Shown: positions 1 through 6,560 of the stretch, piece by piece
How the letters are laid out: each line of letters starts with the position of its first letter
How positions within the stretch are numbered: position 1 is the stretch's first letter
Assembly: GCA_029261965.1 (NCBI GenBank)
Contig: JAJDAH010000424.1
Span: 1-46,050, forward strand
Direction: 5' to 3'
Source of the DNA: Polyangiaceae bacterium
GTDB taxonomy: Bacteria > Myxococcota_A > Polyangia > Polyangiales > Polyangiaceae
DNA length: 46,050 nt
The notes under the pieces: generated by a model
Told to the model about the DNA's origin: nothing
Database searches by the model: none
The model's input: only the letters and a program-made list of their open reading frames with translations
Made by a program: the position numbers and the translations under genes

Positions 1-1500
1 TCCGCCGCAGTCGGTGCAGTCGGTGCCGCTGGTGCAAAGGAAGGGCTCGTCGCACGTGAAGTTGTTGGCGGTGCCGCACGAATCGTCGCAGAGCGGTGCG
101 CCGCCCATGCCCGCGCCACCACTCATGCCGCCCATGCCGCCGGTGCCACCCGTGCCTCCGGTACCGCCGGTACCGCCCGTGCCGCCGGTGCCACCCGTGC
201 CTCCGGTCGCGCCACCGGTGCCACCCGTGCCTCCGGTCGCGCCGCCGGTGCCACCCGTGCCTCCGATGCCGCCGGTTCCGCCCGTGCCCGCAGAGATGCA
301 GTTGCCGGTGTCGAAGTTACAGAACCCATCACAGAAGAGCGTTCCTATCGGGCGAATGCCGCCGGTGACGCTGTCGCAGTCCTCGAAGTTGAGGTCGCTC
401 CCATCGCACTGCTCGCCGGGATCCGCGACGCCATCACCACAGAAACCGCCTCCGCCGCCGGTGCCGCCGGTGCCCGCCGAGAAGCAACTGCTGGTGTCGA
501 AGGTGCAGGAACCGGTGCAGAACAGCTGCCCCAACGGCAGCACCCCGCCGGTGACGCTGTCGCAGTCCTCGAAGTTGAGGTCGCCGCCGTCACACTGCTC
601 GCCGAAGTCGACGAAGCCGTTACCGCAATCTCCACCCGCGCCGCCGGCACCGCCCATACCTCCGGGACAGTTCGGGCCACCGACACCGGGAATGCCCGGC
701 TCCACCTCCGCTTGACGCGGCCGACATTCGGCCTCGCCGCCACTACCTGGTCCGAGGCCGAAGAAAATCCGGCACTCCTCGTTCGTTTCGCACCCAACGT
801 CGCGGCAGGCACCGTCGATGCACTTTCGGAAGTTGTAGGCCTCCGCGTTGTCGCATTCGATGTCGGCTTTGCACCGCAGGCGGCACTCGTTGCCGTCGCA
901 GAAGGCCAGAACGTTGTTCAGCGACGCGATGCACTCGCGGTCCGTCGAGCAACCGACGTCCACGCACTCGGAATTTTGGCACTGCGAGAACGCGGGACAA
1001 TCCGCGTCTCTCTGGCATTCACCGACACACCGGGCGTCGCGACAGACCTGGGAGCCGGAGCACTGCGCGTCGCATGCGCATTCGACACAGCGACCGTCGC
1101 TACAGACGGTGCCCGGATCGCACGGGTTCGACGAGTCGCACATTTGCCGGCACCGGTCGCCCTCGCAGGTGCTAGTGCACCGGCACAGCTGATCGCGCTG
1201 GTCACACGCGAACGTGTCCCCCATCGCGCACTGGTCCTCGAGGGACTGGCAGATGGGCGGCGGGTCCGGGCAACAGTCGGCGTTCGAGCGGCATTGCACC
1301 TGGGCGCATTCGTTACCGGTCGGCTTGAGGTCGAATTCCCTGTCAGTGCAGGCACCTGCGAGACATGCCAGGCCACTCGCGCAATTATCGCGCGTCTCGC
1401 ACGACTCTCCGCGTTGCCCTTTTTTTGCTCCGGAGCAGGCTGCGAACGAGCCGGCCAGGATGAGAACTGCGCTAAGTATCCAAGTAGGTCTTATTTTCAA
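1..1500 (-). CDS. Cys-rich lipoprotein with duplicated repeat and Gly/Thr linker (3' end outside window)
   Basis: Five hundred codons are open to the left edge and no stop is reached, so the C-terminus is missing. The start is TTG at 1500: the next upstream in-frame codon of note is a TGA and no ATG or GTG lies between, and a GGGGG tract sits just upstream. Residues 1-22 form a lipoprotein signal ending SFAAC, so Cys22 is the likely lipidated residue. About residues 25-260 are packed with regularly spaced cysteines. Two homologous repeats follow at about 288-345 and 350-402, each carrying GEQCDG, DLNFEDCD and SVTGG, reminiscent of the DUF4215 type of myxobacterial surface repeat. A GGTGG linker occupies about 402-466, then more Cys-rich sequence. 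A surface-anchored protein is likely; its ligand is unknown. The antisense strand shows a misleading Pro-rich frame. Confidence 0.85.
   Translation of the reverse strand, partial: MKIRPTWILSAVLILAGSFAACSGAKKGQRGESCETRDNCASGLACLAGACTDREFDLKPTGNECAQVQCRSNADCCPDPPPICQSLEDQCAMGDTFACDQRDQLCRCTSTCEGDRCRQMCDSSNPCDPGTVCSDGRCVECACDAQCSGSQVCRDARCVGECQRDADCPAFSQCQNSECVDVGCSTDRECIASLNNVLAFCDGNECRLRCKADIECDNAEAYNFRKCIDGACRDVGCETNEECRIFFGLGPGSGGEAECRPRQAEVEPGIPGVGGPNCPGGMGGAGGAGGDCGNGFVDFGEQCDGGDLNFEDCDSVTGGVLPLGQLFCTGSCTFDTSSCFSAGTGGTGGGGGFCGDGVADPGEQCDGSDLNFEDCDSVTGGIRPIGTLFCDGFCNFDTGNCISAGTGGTGGIGGTGGTGGATGGTGGTGGATGGTGGTGGTGGTGGTGGTGGTGGMGGMSGGAGMGGAPLCDDSCGTANNFTCDEPFLCTSGTDCTDCGG
108..296 (-). repeat. 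GGT-type low-complexity linker tract
   Basis: Degenerate 9-base units, read on the minus strand as Gly-Gly-Thr with occasional Ala or Ile, repeat through this stretch inside the Cys-rich lipoprotein gene. The tract probably spaces the C-terminal Cys-rich part away from the repeats. It is slippage-prone and should vary in length between strains. Confidence 0.8.
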
Positions 1501-1584
1501 GGTAACCCCCGAATCACCCGAGTCTTGCCGCCGACGGCAGCAATGTCAAACCCGGCAACCGGGCCCGACCGAGAAGAGCGTGCC

Positions 1585-2139
1585 ATGAATATTTTCGAGC
1601 ATCTGGGCCATCAGCACCGAATCATCGGCACGACCCTCGACGCCCTGCACGGCTACGCGGCGAAGGTCGAAGCGGGAGTCGATCCGAGCCATCACGACCT
1701 CACGCGCTTCGTTCTCTTTTTTCGTGAGTACGCGCACCAGCGACACCGTGACGCCGAAGAGGAAGTTTTGTTTCCGCTTTTGACGAAACACGGCTTCTCG
1801 ATGACCGTCGGCCCGCTGGCCCACATCCGGCAACAACACGATGAAGAAGGCCTGCTCCTGGTACGGCTCATGAAGGTCGCCGCGCGACGCAACCTCTGGT
1901 CTCGAGATGAAGCCTCGGAGCTGTGCGCCGTCGCTCGCGAAATCGTGCATTTCGAGCGAGTCCACCTCGAAAAAGAAAACGAGCTCCTGTTCCCCAAGGC
2001 CCAAGAGCAGCTCACCGACGAGGAGCTGGAGCAGGCGGCCAAGGGGCTCGCCAAGCTGGAAAAAAAGCACGGCGACGCGGCGTGGCTCGAAAAACTCGCG
2101 AGCGAGCTCATCGCCGACTACGTGCCGAAAAAAGACTGA
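1585..2139 (+). CDS. Hemerythrin HHE-domain protein
   Basis: A 184-residue, largely helical protein rich in His and Glu. It shows the hemerythrin-type cation-binding pattern: an N-terminal EHLGHQH, then YAHQRHRDAEEEVLFP, HIRQQHDEE and HFERVHLEKENELLFP. These motifs supply the His and carboxylate ligands of a di-iron site in the HHE family (PF01814). Family members bind oxygen or sense or scavenge iron, oxygen and nitric oxide species; which applies here cannot be told. No signal peptide, so cytoplasmic. ATG at 1585 is chosen because GAAGAG precedes it at good spacing; ATG at 1543 would add 14 residues with no conserved motif. It diverges from the lipoprotein gene starting at 1500, and its 3' end lies 6 bases from the convergent lipoprotein gene at 2146. 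Confidence 0.9.
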   Translation: MNIFEHLGHQHRIIGTTLDALHGYAAKVEAGVDPSHHDLTRFVLFFREYAHQRHRDAEEEVLFPLLTKHGFSMTVGPLAHIRQQHDEEGLLLVRLMKVAARRNLWSRDEASELCAVAREIVHFERVHLEKENELLFPKAQEQLTDEELEQAAKGLAKLEKKHGDAAWLEKLASELIADYVPKKD

Positions 2140-2145
2140 AGGAGC

Positions 2146-2847
2146 TCAGTCCACTTGCTCGCAACCGTTGCAAGCGTCGCCGTCCGCGTCGCTGCGACCA
2201 GACGGGCAAACGGTGATGACGCATTGACCACCGACGCACTCGGTGAGGCCCGCATGGGGGATCGTCCCGCCGCAGTCGTCGACGCACACGAGAAACGCGG
2301 GCTCGTCGACATCGCCGTCGCAGTCGTTGTCGAGACCGTCACACGTTTCGTCGGACGGGCGGCCGAAGTCGACGCATTCGATGCTGCCGCCCTCGCAGCT
2401 CGTGACGCCGTCGGCGCACACTCCCGCGGCCGCCGGGTCGCGGCAGGGCTGGCCCGCCCGCTGCGTATCTTCATCCACAGCGCCGTCGCAGTCGTCGTCG
2501 ACGCCGTTGCAGATCTCTTCGGTGCACGGCATGCCGGCTGTTCCGCCCGAGCCGCCGCCGCCGCCCGAGCCGCCGCCGCCGCCCGAGCCGCCGCTGCCGC
2601 CCGAGCCGCCGCTGCCGCCCGAGCCACCGCTGCCGCCCGAGCCACCGCTGCCGCCCGAGCCACCGCTACCGCCGGAACCGCCGGAGCCGCCACTGCCGCC
2701 CGAACCGCCGCTACCGCCGCTGGCGGAAGATCCCCCCGCACCGTCGTCGCCCACGCTGAGTGAGTCGGTGGTTTTTCCGCCGCACCCGCTTGCCATCCAG
2801 GCGGCGCCTACCAGCAGCATCGCCGTCGCCGACCTCGGCCGCCTCAT
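2146..2847 (-). CDS. Lipoprotein with Gly/Ser linker and MopE-like metal-binding motifs
   Basis: A 233-residue protein. The signal ends MASGC, predicting lipidation at Cys22. Residues about 38-104 are a Gly-Gly-Ser repeat linker. The C-terminal part has CNGVDDDCDG near 113 and CDGLDNDCDG near 169, each followed by xVDE, plus DADGDACNGCE near the end. These match the putative metal-binding motif (PF11617) first seen in the copper-associated MopE proteins and abundant in myxobacterial surface proteins; the Asp ladder suggests calcium binding. It lies downstream of, and in the same direction as, the thioredoxin-like gene (50 bases between), so the two may be cotranscribed. The cargo or partner is unknown. 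Confidence 0.88.
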   Translation of the reverse strand: MRRPRSATAMLLVGAAWMASGCGGKTTDSLSVGDDGAGGSSASGGSGGSGGSGGSGGSGGSGGSGGSGGSGGSGGSGGSGGSGGSGGSGGGGGSGGGGGSGGTAGMPCTEEICNGVDDDCDGAVDEDTQRAGQPCRDPAAAGVCADGVTSCEGGSIECVDFGRPSDETCDGLDNDCDGDVDEPAFLVCVDDCGGTIPHAGLTECVGGQCVITVCPSGRSDADGDACNGCEQVD

Positions 2848-2897
2848 CCCGTCAGTCTACCGACTCGACCGCCATCGAGCGTGGAGTTTCTCCTTCC

Positions 2898-3422
2898 CTA
2901 GAGCGCGGTCCGAAGAAGCCAGCTCGACAGCTCTTCGGGATCCGGGCGCGGGTTCATGCTCGCCACGCGTTTCCACTCTCGGGGCGGCGTCTCGCATTCG
3001 TTCGGCTCCACCAACGTCCAGTACGGGATGGCTCGGGCGCCGAGCTCGAGACGCACCGCATCCAGATCTCGTCCGTCGCCGATGTTCATCACGACAGGCT
3101 CGACCCGCGACAGGGCCTCGTCGACATCGGCATCTATCGCGCTCTTCACCTTCTGGCACTGCTCACACCACGGCGCGGAAAACTCCACCAGCAACAGTCG
3201 CTCGGCGTTCCGGGCACGCTCACAAGCGCGCCTGAGCTCGGCGCGGGCGGCCACATCGCCGAGCGCACGCGGCCAGTCGCCAACGAAGGCATGTCGACCC
3301 GGCTTCCAAGGCTCGAACGCGACGACTACGGCGGCGCTGAGCGCCACCAGAGTAACTCCGATGCCCAGACGCCGTGCTACGACCTTCAGCAAGGGGTCAC
3401 GATTGTAGCGACCTAAATCCAA
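2898..3422 (-). CDS. Membrane-anchored thioredoxin-like protein
   Basis: From the TTG at 3422 this gives 174 residues. A single hydrophobic helix (about 20-36, after basic residues) should anchor the protein with the C-terminal domain outside the cytoplasm. The thioredoxin fold is recognised by EFSAPWCEQCQ (Cys86 and Cys89 forming CxxC) and by the cis-proline region AIPYW (Pro133). The CEQC active site and export suggest a periplasmic disulfide reductant or a cytochrome c/DsbD-like helper. The start is uncertain: TTG 3422 has GGGG 7 bases upstream, TTG 3392 would give a shorter N-terminus, and GTG 3446 would overlap the divergent gene at 3425. All keep the membrane helix. No ATG is available near the true N-terminus. 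Confidence 0.75.
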   Translation of the reverse strand: MDLGRYNRDPLLKVVARRLGIGVTLVALSAAVVVAFEPWKPGRHAFVGDWPRALGDVAARAELRRACERARNAERLLLVEFSAPWCEQCQKVKSAIDADVDEALSRVEPVVMNIGDGRDLDAVRLELGARAIPYWTLVEPNECETPPREWKRVASMNPRPDPEELSSWLLRTAL

Positions 3423-3424
3423 CG

Positions 3425-3946
3425 ATGCGCCCCAGTTTTCTTGCACTCGTCGCGCTAGGCCTCTGCTCCGCCTGCGAAAAACCGACCGATGCGCCCACGG
3501 CGGCCTCGAAGGGCGCATCAGCGGTACCCGACCCGCCGCGTCCTTCTCCTCAAAGTCGAGCCAGCGCAGTGGTCGGCAAGCTCCACCCGGCGTGCGCCGC
3601 GATGACGATGCACGAATCCGATCCGCTGATGCGCTGGGGGGGGGCGTTCGCCGTACATCGCGGGGGCACCGTGCTCGTGATCCCTCACGAATCCCGAAAA
3701 GCCGCCGAGGCATGGATCGACGAGCACCGTTTGCGAGGAACCGAGATGACCGCCTGCAGTTTGGCCATCGTCTGGTGGACCCCGGGGGTGGACGAAGCCA
3801 AGGCCTTCGTCGATTCCGTCCCGAAAGTAGTCGGGATCATCGAGGCGGAGCATTTCGCACCCATCGATGAGGATTCCGCGGCGGCGCTCTGCAAAAGCGG
3901 CCGACTCGCCGCCGTTCATTGCCGAGATCTCGCGACACGGCGCTGA
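3425..3946 (+). CDS. Small putative lipoprotein of unknown function
   Basis: A 173-residue protein. The N-terminus is a short hydrophobic signal ending CSAC, so Cys17 may be lipidated, although Cys at -3 makes a weak lipobox. A Ser/Pro/Ala-rich linker runs to about residue 55. The remaining domain begins near HPACAAMTMHESDP and contains alternating strand and helix-like segments (GGTVLVIPHESRKAAEAW, ACSLAIVWWTPGVDEAKAF). I do not recognise the family. Coding sequence includes a run of nine G at 3636-3644 (Trp-Gly-Gly). The gene starts divergently within a few bases of the thioredoxin-like gene. No clear ribosome binding site precedes the ATG. Confidence 0.75.
   Translation: MRPSFLALVALGLCSACEKPTDAPTAASKGASAVPDPPRPSPQSRASAVVGKLHPACAAMTMHESDPLMRWGGAFAVHRGGTVLVIPHESRKAAEAWIDEHRLRGTEMTACSLAIVWWTPGVDEAKAFVDSVPKVVGIIEAEHFAPIDEDSAAALCKSGRLAAVHCRDLATRR
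3636..3644. repeat. Homopolymeric G9 tract inside a coding region
   Basis: Nine consecutive G bases encode the end of a Trp codon, two Gly codons and the start of an Ala codon in the small lipoprotein gene. A one-base slip would shift the frame in the middle of the protein. As written the frame stays open to a sensible stop at 3946. Confidence 0.95.
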
Positions 3947-3992
3947 GCACCGCGTCCAGCCATCCTGCGAGGTCTGCGCTAAGCTCGTCACT

Positions 3993-3997
3993 GGAGG
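3993..3997 (+). promoter_or_regulatory. Ribosome binding site deciding a GTG start
   Basis: A perfect GGAGG lies five bases before GTG 4003. It favours this start over the in-frame ATG at 3919, whose extra 28 residues look like noise and would overlap the end of the preceding gene. Confidence 0.8.
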
Positions 3998-4002
3998 CCA
4001 AC

Positions 4003-4515
4003 GTGGACGAAGAAGCGTGGCGCAAGTGCAGCACTTGCAAAAATCCGATCGCACACTCGATCGTTTTCTACGAGTGCAGCGTCTCGACGTGTAACCGAAA
4101 GCGCCTACCGCTCTTTTTCTGTTCCGTCGAATGTTGGGACGCCCACGTTCCGATGATGCGCCACCGAGACGCCTGGGCGATCGAGAAAACGTCGCCCAGC
4201 AAGAGCGACGTCGCCCGCGAAACCGAGGCGGCCGACGCGGCAGCGAAAAAGAAGGAAGCCCCGCGACGAATCGTCACCGAGGCGGCGACGAACGGCGACG
4301 TGCCACAGGACGTGCTCATCATCGCGTCCAAGCTCAAGTCGTACATCAAAGCACGAAGCGGCATGAACACGTCCGACGGCGTCATGCGCGCTCTTAGCGA
4401 TCACGTTCGCCAGATCTGCAACGAGGCCATCCGCAACGCCGCGCGCGACGACCGAAAAACCGTGCTCGACCGAGACGTGGCGAAGGTGGCGCGAAGCGGC
4501 CCCCCCGGGGGCTAG
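4003..4515 (+). CDS. MYND-like zinc finger plus histone-fold protein
   Basis: A 170-residue protein from GTG 4003. Residues 9-54 hold eight potential zinc ligands: Cys9, Cys12, Cys25, Cys30, Cys40, Cys44, His48 and His54, spaced like the cross-brace MYND/HIT zinc fingers (note FFCSVECWDAH). A charged Ala/Lys-rich linker spans about 62-98. Residues about 100-163 look like a histone fold: helix VLIIASKLKSYIKA, loop, a long central helix from SDGVMRAL to RNAARDD, then RKTVLDRDV, which parallels the archaeal histone ending RKTVKAEDI. Archaeal and some bacterial histone-fold proteins bind or wrap DNA; here the zinc finger could recruit a protein partner. Function is inferred. The Ser/Thr kinase gene follows 117 bases downstream on the same strand. 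Confidence 0.82.
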   Translation: MDEEAWRKCSTCKNPIAHSIVFYECSVSTCNRKRLPLFFCSVECWDAHVPMMRHRDAWAIEKTSPSKSDVARETEAADAAAKKKEAPRRIVTEAATNGDVPQDVLIIASKLKSYIKARSGMNTSDGVMRALSDHVRQICNEAIRNAARDDRKTVLDRDVAKVARSGPPGG

Positions 4516-4632
4516 CCCGCACGGTTTTCTCCTGCGAGCGGTCGCGATCCAGCGCCGATTTCCGCGCGTCCGTTCGTGCGCCGCTCAAGCCACGCTGGAC
4601 GCGGACGCGGGCGGCCCTAAGATGCGATCCTC

Positions 4633-6546
4633 GTGCCGTCAGAGGAGGAGCTTCAGCGGACCATCGAGGCGTGCTGGGCATCGATTCAGCCTCGGGCGTC
4701 GGAAGTCGAGCGCCACCCGAACTCGACCATCGAGCCGGTTCGCCTCGGCGGCGACACCGCGGCTGACCGCGCCGTCGGCCTCTTGAAATCGCTCGCGCCG
4801 GCGGACACCGCCCGGTTCGAGCTCGGCGCCACGCTCGGCGAGGGCGGCATGGGCATCGTGCGCCTCGCCACGCAAGCCACCGTCGGACGGCAAGTCGCCA
4901 TCAAAACCCTCAAGCCCGACGTCAAAGATGCCGACGCCATGATGCGCCTGCTGCGAGAAGCCTGGGTCACGGGCATGCTCGAGCACCCCAACATCATCCC
5001 TATCTACGACGTCGGCATCGACCGCGACGGCCGCCCACAAATCGTTCTGAAGAAGATCGAGGGCGTCGAATGGGGCGCGCTCCTGCACGACAAGAACCTG
5101 CTGCGCGAGCACGTCGGAAAAGTCGACCCCCGAGAGTGGCACCTTCGCGTTCTGATGCAGGTCTGCAACGCGGTTCATTTCGCCCACAGTCGAGGCATCG
5201 TCCATCGAGATCTCAAGCCCGAGAACGTGATGATCGGAGAGTTCGGCGAGGTCATCGTCGTCGACTGGGGCATCGCCGTGAGCCTGCGCGACGGCGAAAG
5301 CGAAGGGCGCATCCCACAGGCCAGCCAGTCGCGCGACATGGCGGGCACGCCGGCGTACATGGCGCCGGAAATGCTCGGGGGAGATCCACCGAGACTGAGC
5401 GAGCGGACCGACGTCTATCTGCTCGGCTCGATGCTCTTCGAGATCTTCGCCGGCCGACCGCCTCACGAGGGCAACGATCTGCGCGCCATCTTGGTGAGCG
5501 TCCTGAAGTCGCCACCCAAGATGACGACGAAGCTGCCGTCGGAACTCGCGCGAGTCTGCACGAGAGCCATGGCCGCCGAGCCCGCCGACCGGTACGAGTC
5601 CGCGGAGGAGTTTCGAATCGCGATCGAAGAGTATCTCGAGCACCGCGGCTCGATGCGACTCGCCGAGAGCGCCCAGAGCAGGCTCGGAGACCTGTTCGAA
5701 GAAATCGACGAATGCGGGGTCACTGGGAAGAAGAGCCCCAGAGTCTACGAGCTCTATCGCGAATGTCGCTTCGGTCTGCTTGCGGCGATCGACGCTTGGG
5801 CGGACAACGCCGCCGCGCGCGGTAGCCTGACGTTGGCCACGACCCGCCTCGCCGAGCTCGAGCTCGCGCAGAAGGACCCACAGGCCGCCGCTACGCTTCT
5901 CTCGGAGCTCGAAGAGCCGCCGCCGAACCTGGTGAAGAAGGTCGAGCAAGCCCTATCGGAAAAGAACGCTGAATCCGCGCGGCTCGAAGCGATGCAGCGC
6001 GACCTCGACCCCATGATCGGCTCGCGCACGAGAACCTTCGGCACCCTCGTCATGGGAAGCCTGTGGACGGGGCTACCCATCGCCGCACAGTTTTTGATCG
6101 GCAAGCCCGACCACGACATCGGCGTCGTCATTTCGATCTTCTTTCTCCTCGTCGCAGTGGGCTTCGGGTATTGGGCTCGAGAGTCGATGGGGAAGACGTC
6201 GCTCAACCGCACCGTGTTCTGGGCGATCGTCTTCACGATGCTCAGCCAAGTAGGCATCCGCGTCGGCGCACACCTCGCAGGAATCGATGCGACGTTGTCG
6301 ATGACGTTTCACTTCCTGCTGTGGCTCGCTTGCGCGGGTTTCATGACCATATTCGTCGACCGTCGCTTTGCCCCGATGACCGTGGGGTACATGCTCGGTT
6401 TTTGGGCAGCCGCGGCATGGCCCGACTACGTGTTTCTCGTCGCGGGTCTCTCCCACGGTGTTCTCACCATCAACACGGTTTGGCTCTGGGCCCCCCTCGT
6501 GCAAAAGAGTCGCGAGACGGAAAACCGTGCCGAGCGCGCGCTCTAG
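4633..6546 (+). CDS. Transmembrane Ser/Thr protein kinase (PknB/Hanks type)
   Basis: A 637-residue protein. The kinase domain spans about 62-335: glycine loop GEGGMG (69-74), ATP-binding Lys91 in VAIK, catalytic HRDLKPEN (193-200, Asp195), magnesium motif DWG (213-215, in place of DFG), and activation-loop end GTPAYMAPE. All catalytic residues are present, so it should be active. A helical linker follows, then from about 470 to the end five or six hydrophobic segments form a polytopic membrane tail rather than the usual single helix with an external sensor. This tail could sense a membrane state. The start is GTG 4633, with no strong ribosome binding site. The lipoprotein gene begins 14 bases after the stop, so the two are almost certainly one operon. 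Confidence 0.93.
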   Translation: MPSEEELQRTIEACWASIQPRASEVERHPNSTIEPVRLGGDTAADRAVGLLKSLAPADTARFELGATLGEGGMGIVRLATQATVGRQVAIKTLKPDVKDADAMMRLLREAWVTGMLEHPNIIPIYDVGIDRDGRPQIVLKKIEGVEWGALLHDKNLLREHVGKVDPREWHLRVLMQVCNAVHFAHSRGIVHRDLKPENVMIGEFGEVIVVDWGIAVSLRDGESEGRIPQASQSRDMAGTPAYMAPEMLGGDPPRLSERTDVYLLGSMLFEIFAGRPPHEGNDLRAILVSVLKSPPKMTTKLPSELARVCTRAMAAEPADRYESAEEFRIAIEEYLEHRGSMRLAESAQSRLGDLFEEIDECGVTGKKSPRVYELYRECRFGLLAAIDAWADNAAARGSLTLATTRLAELELAQKDPQAAATLLSELEEPPPNLVKKVEQALSEKNAESARLEAMQRDLDPMIGSRTRTFGTLVMGSLWTGLPIAAQFLIGKPDHDIGVVISIFFLLVAVGFGYWARESMGKTSLNRTVFWAIVFTMLSQVGIRVGAHLAGIDATLSMTFHFLLWLACAGFMTIFVDRRFAPMTVGYMLGFWAAAAWPDYVFLVAGLSHGVLTINTVWLWAPLVQKSRETENRAERAL

Positions 6547-6560
6547 AAAAAGGAACGAGC

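Noticed and set aside
14-715. Plus-strand Pro-rich open frame
   Set aside because: It is the antisense of the Gly/Thr-linker lipoprotein gene; the minus-strand frame has a signal peptide, conserved cysteines and repeats, this one has none.
712-1584. Long N-terminal extension of the hemerythrin gene
   Set aside because: It lies antisense to the Cys-rich lipoprotein and has no protein-like features; the domain starts at 1585.
2243-3235. Plus-strand open frame with Pro-Glu repeats
   Set aside because: Antisense to the MopE-like lipoprotein and thioredoxin-like genes, which show clear motifs.
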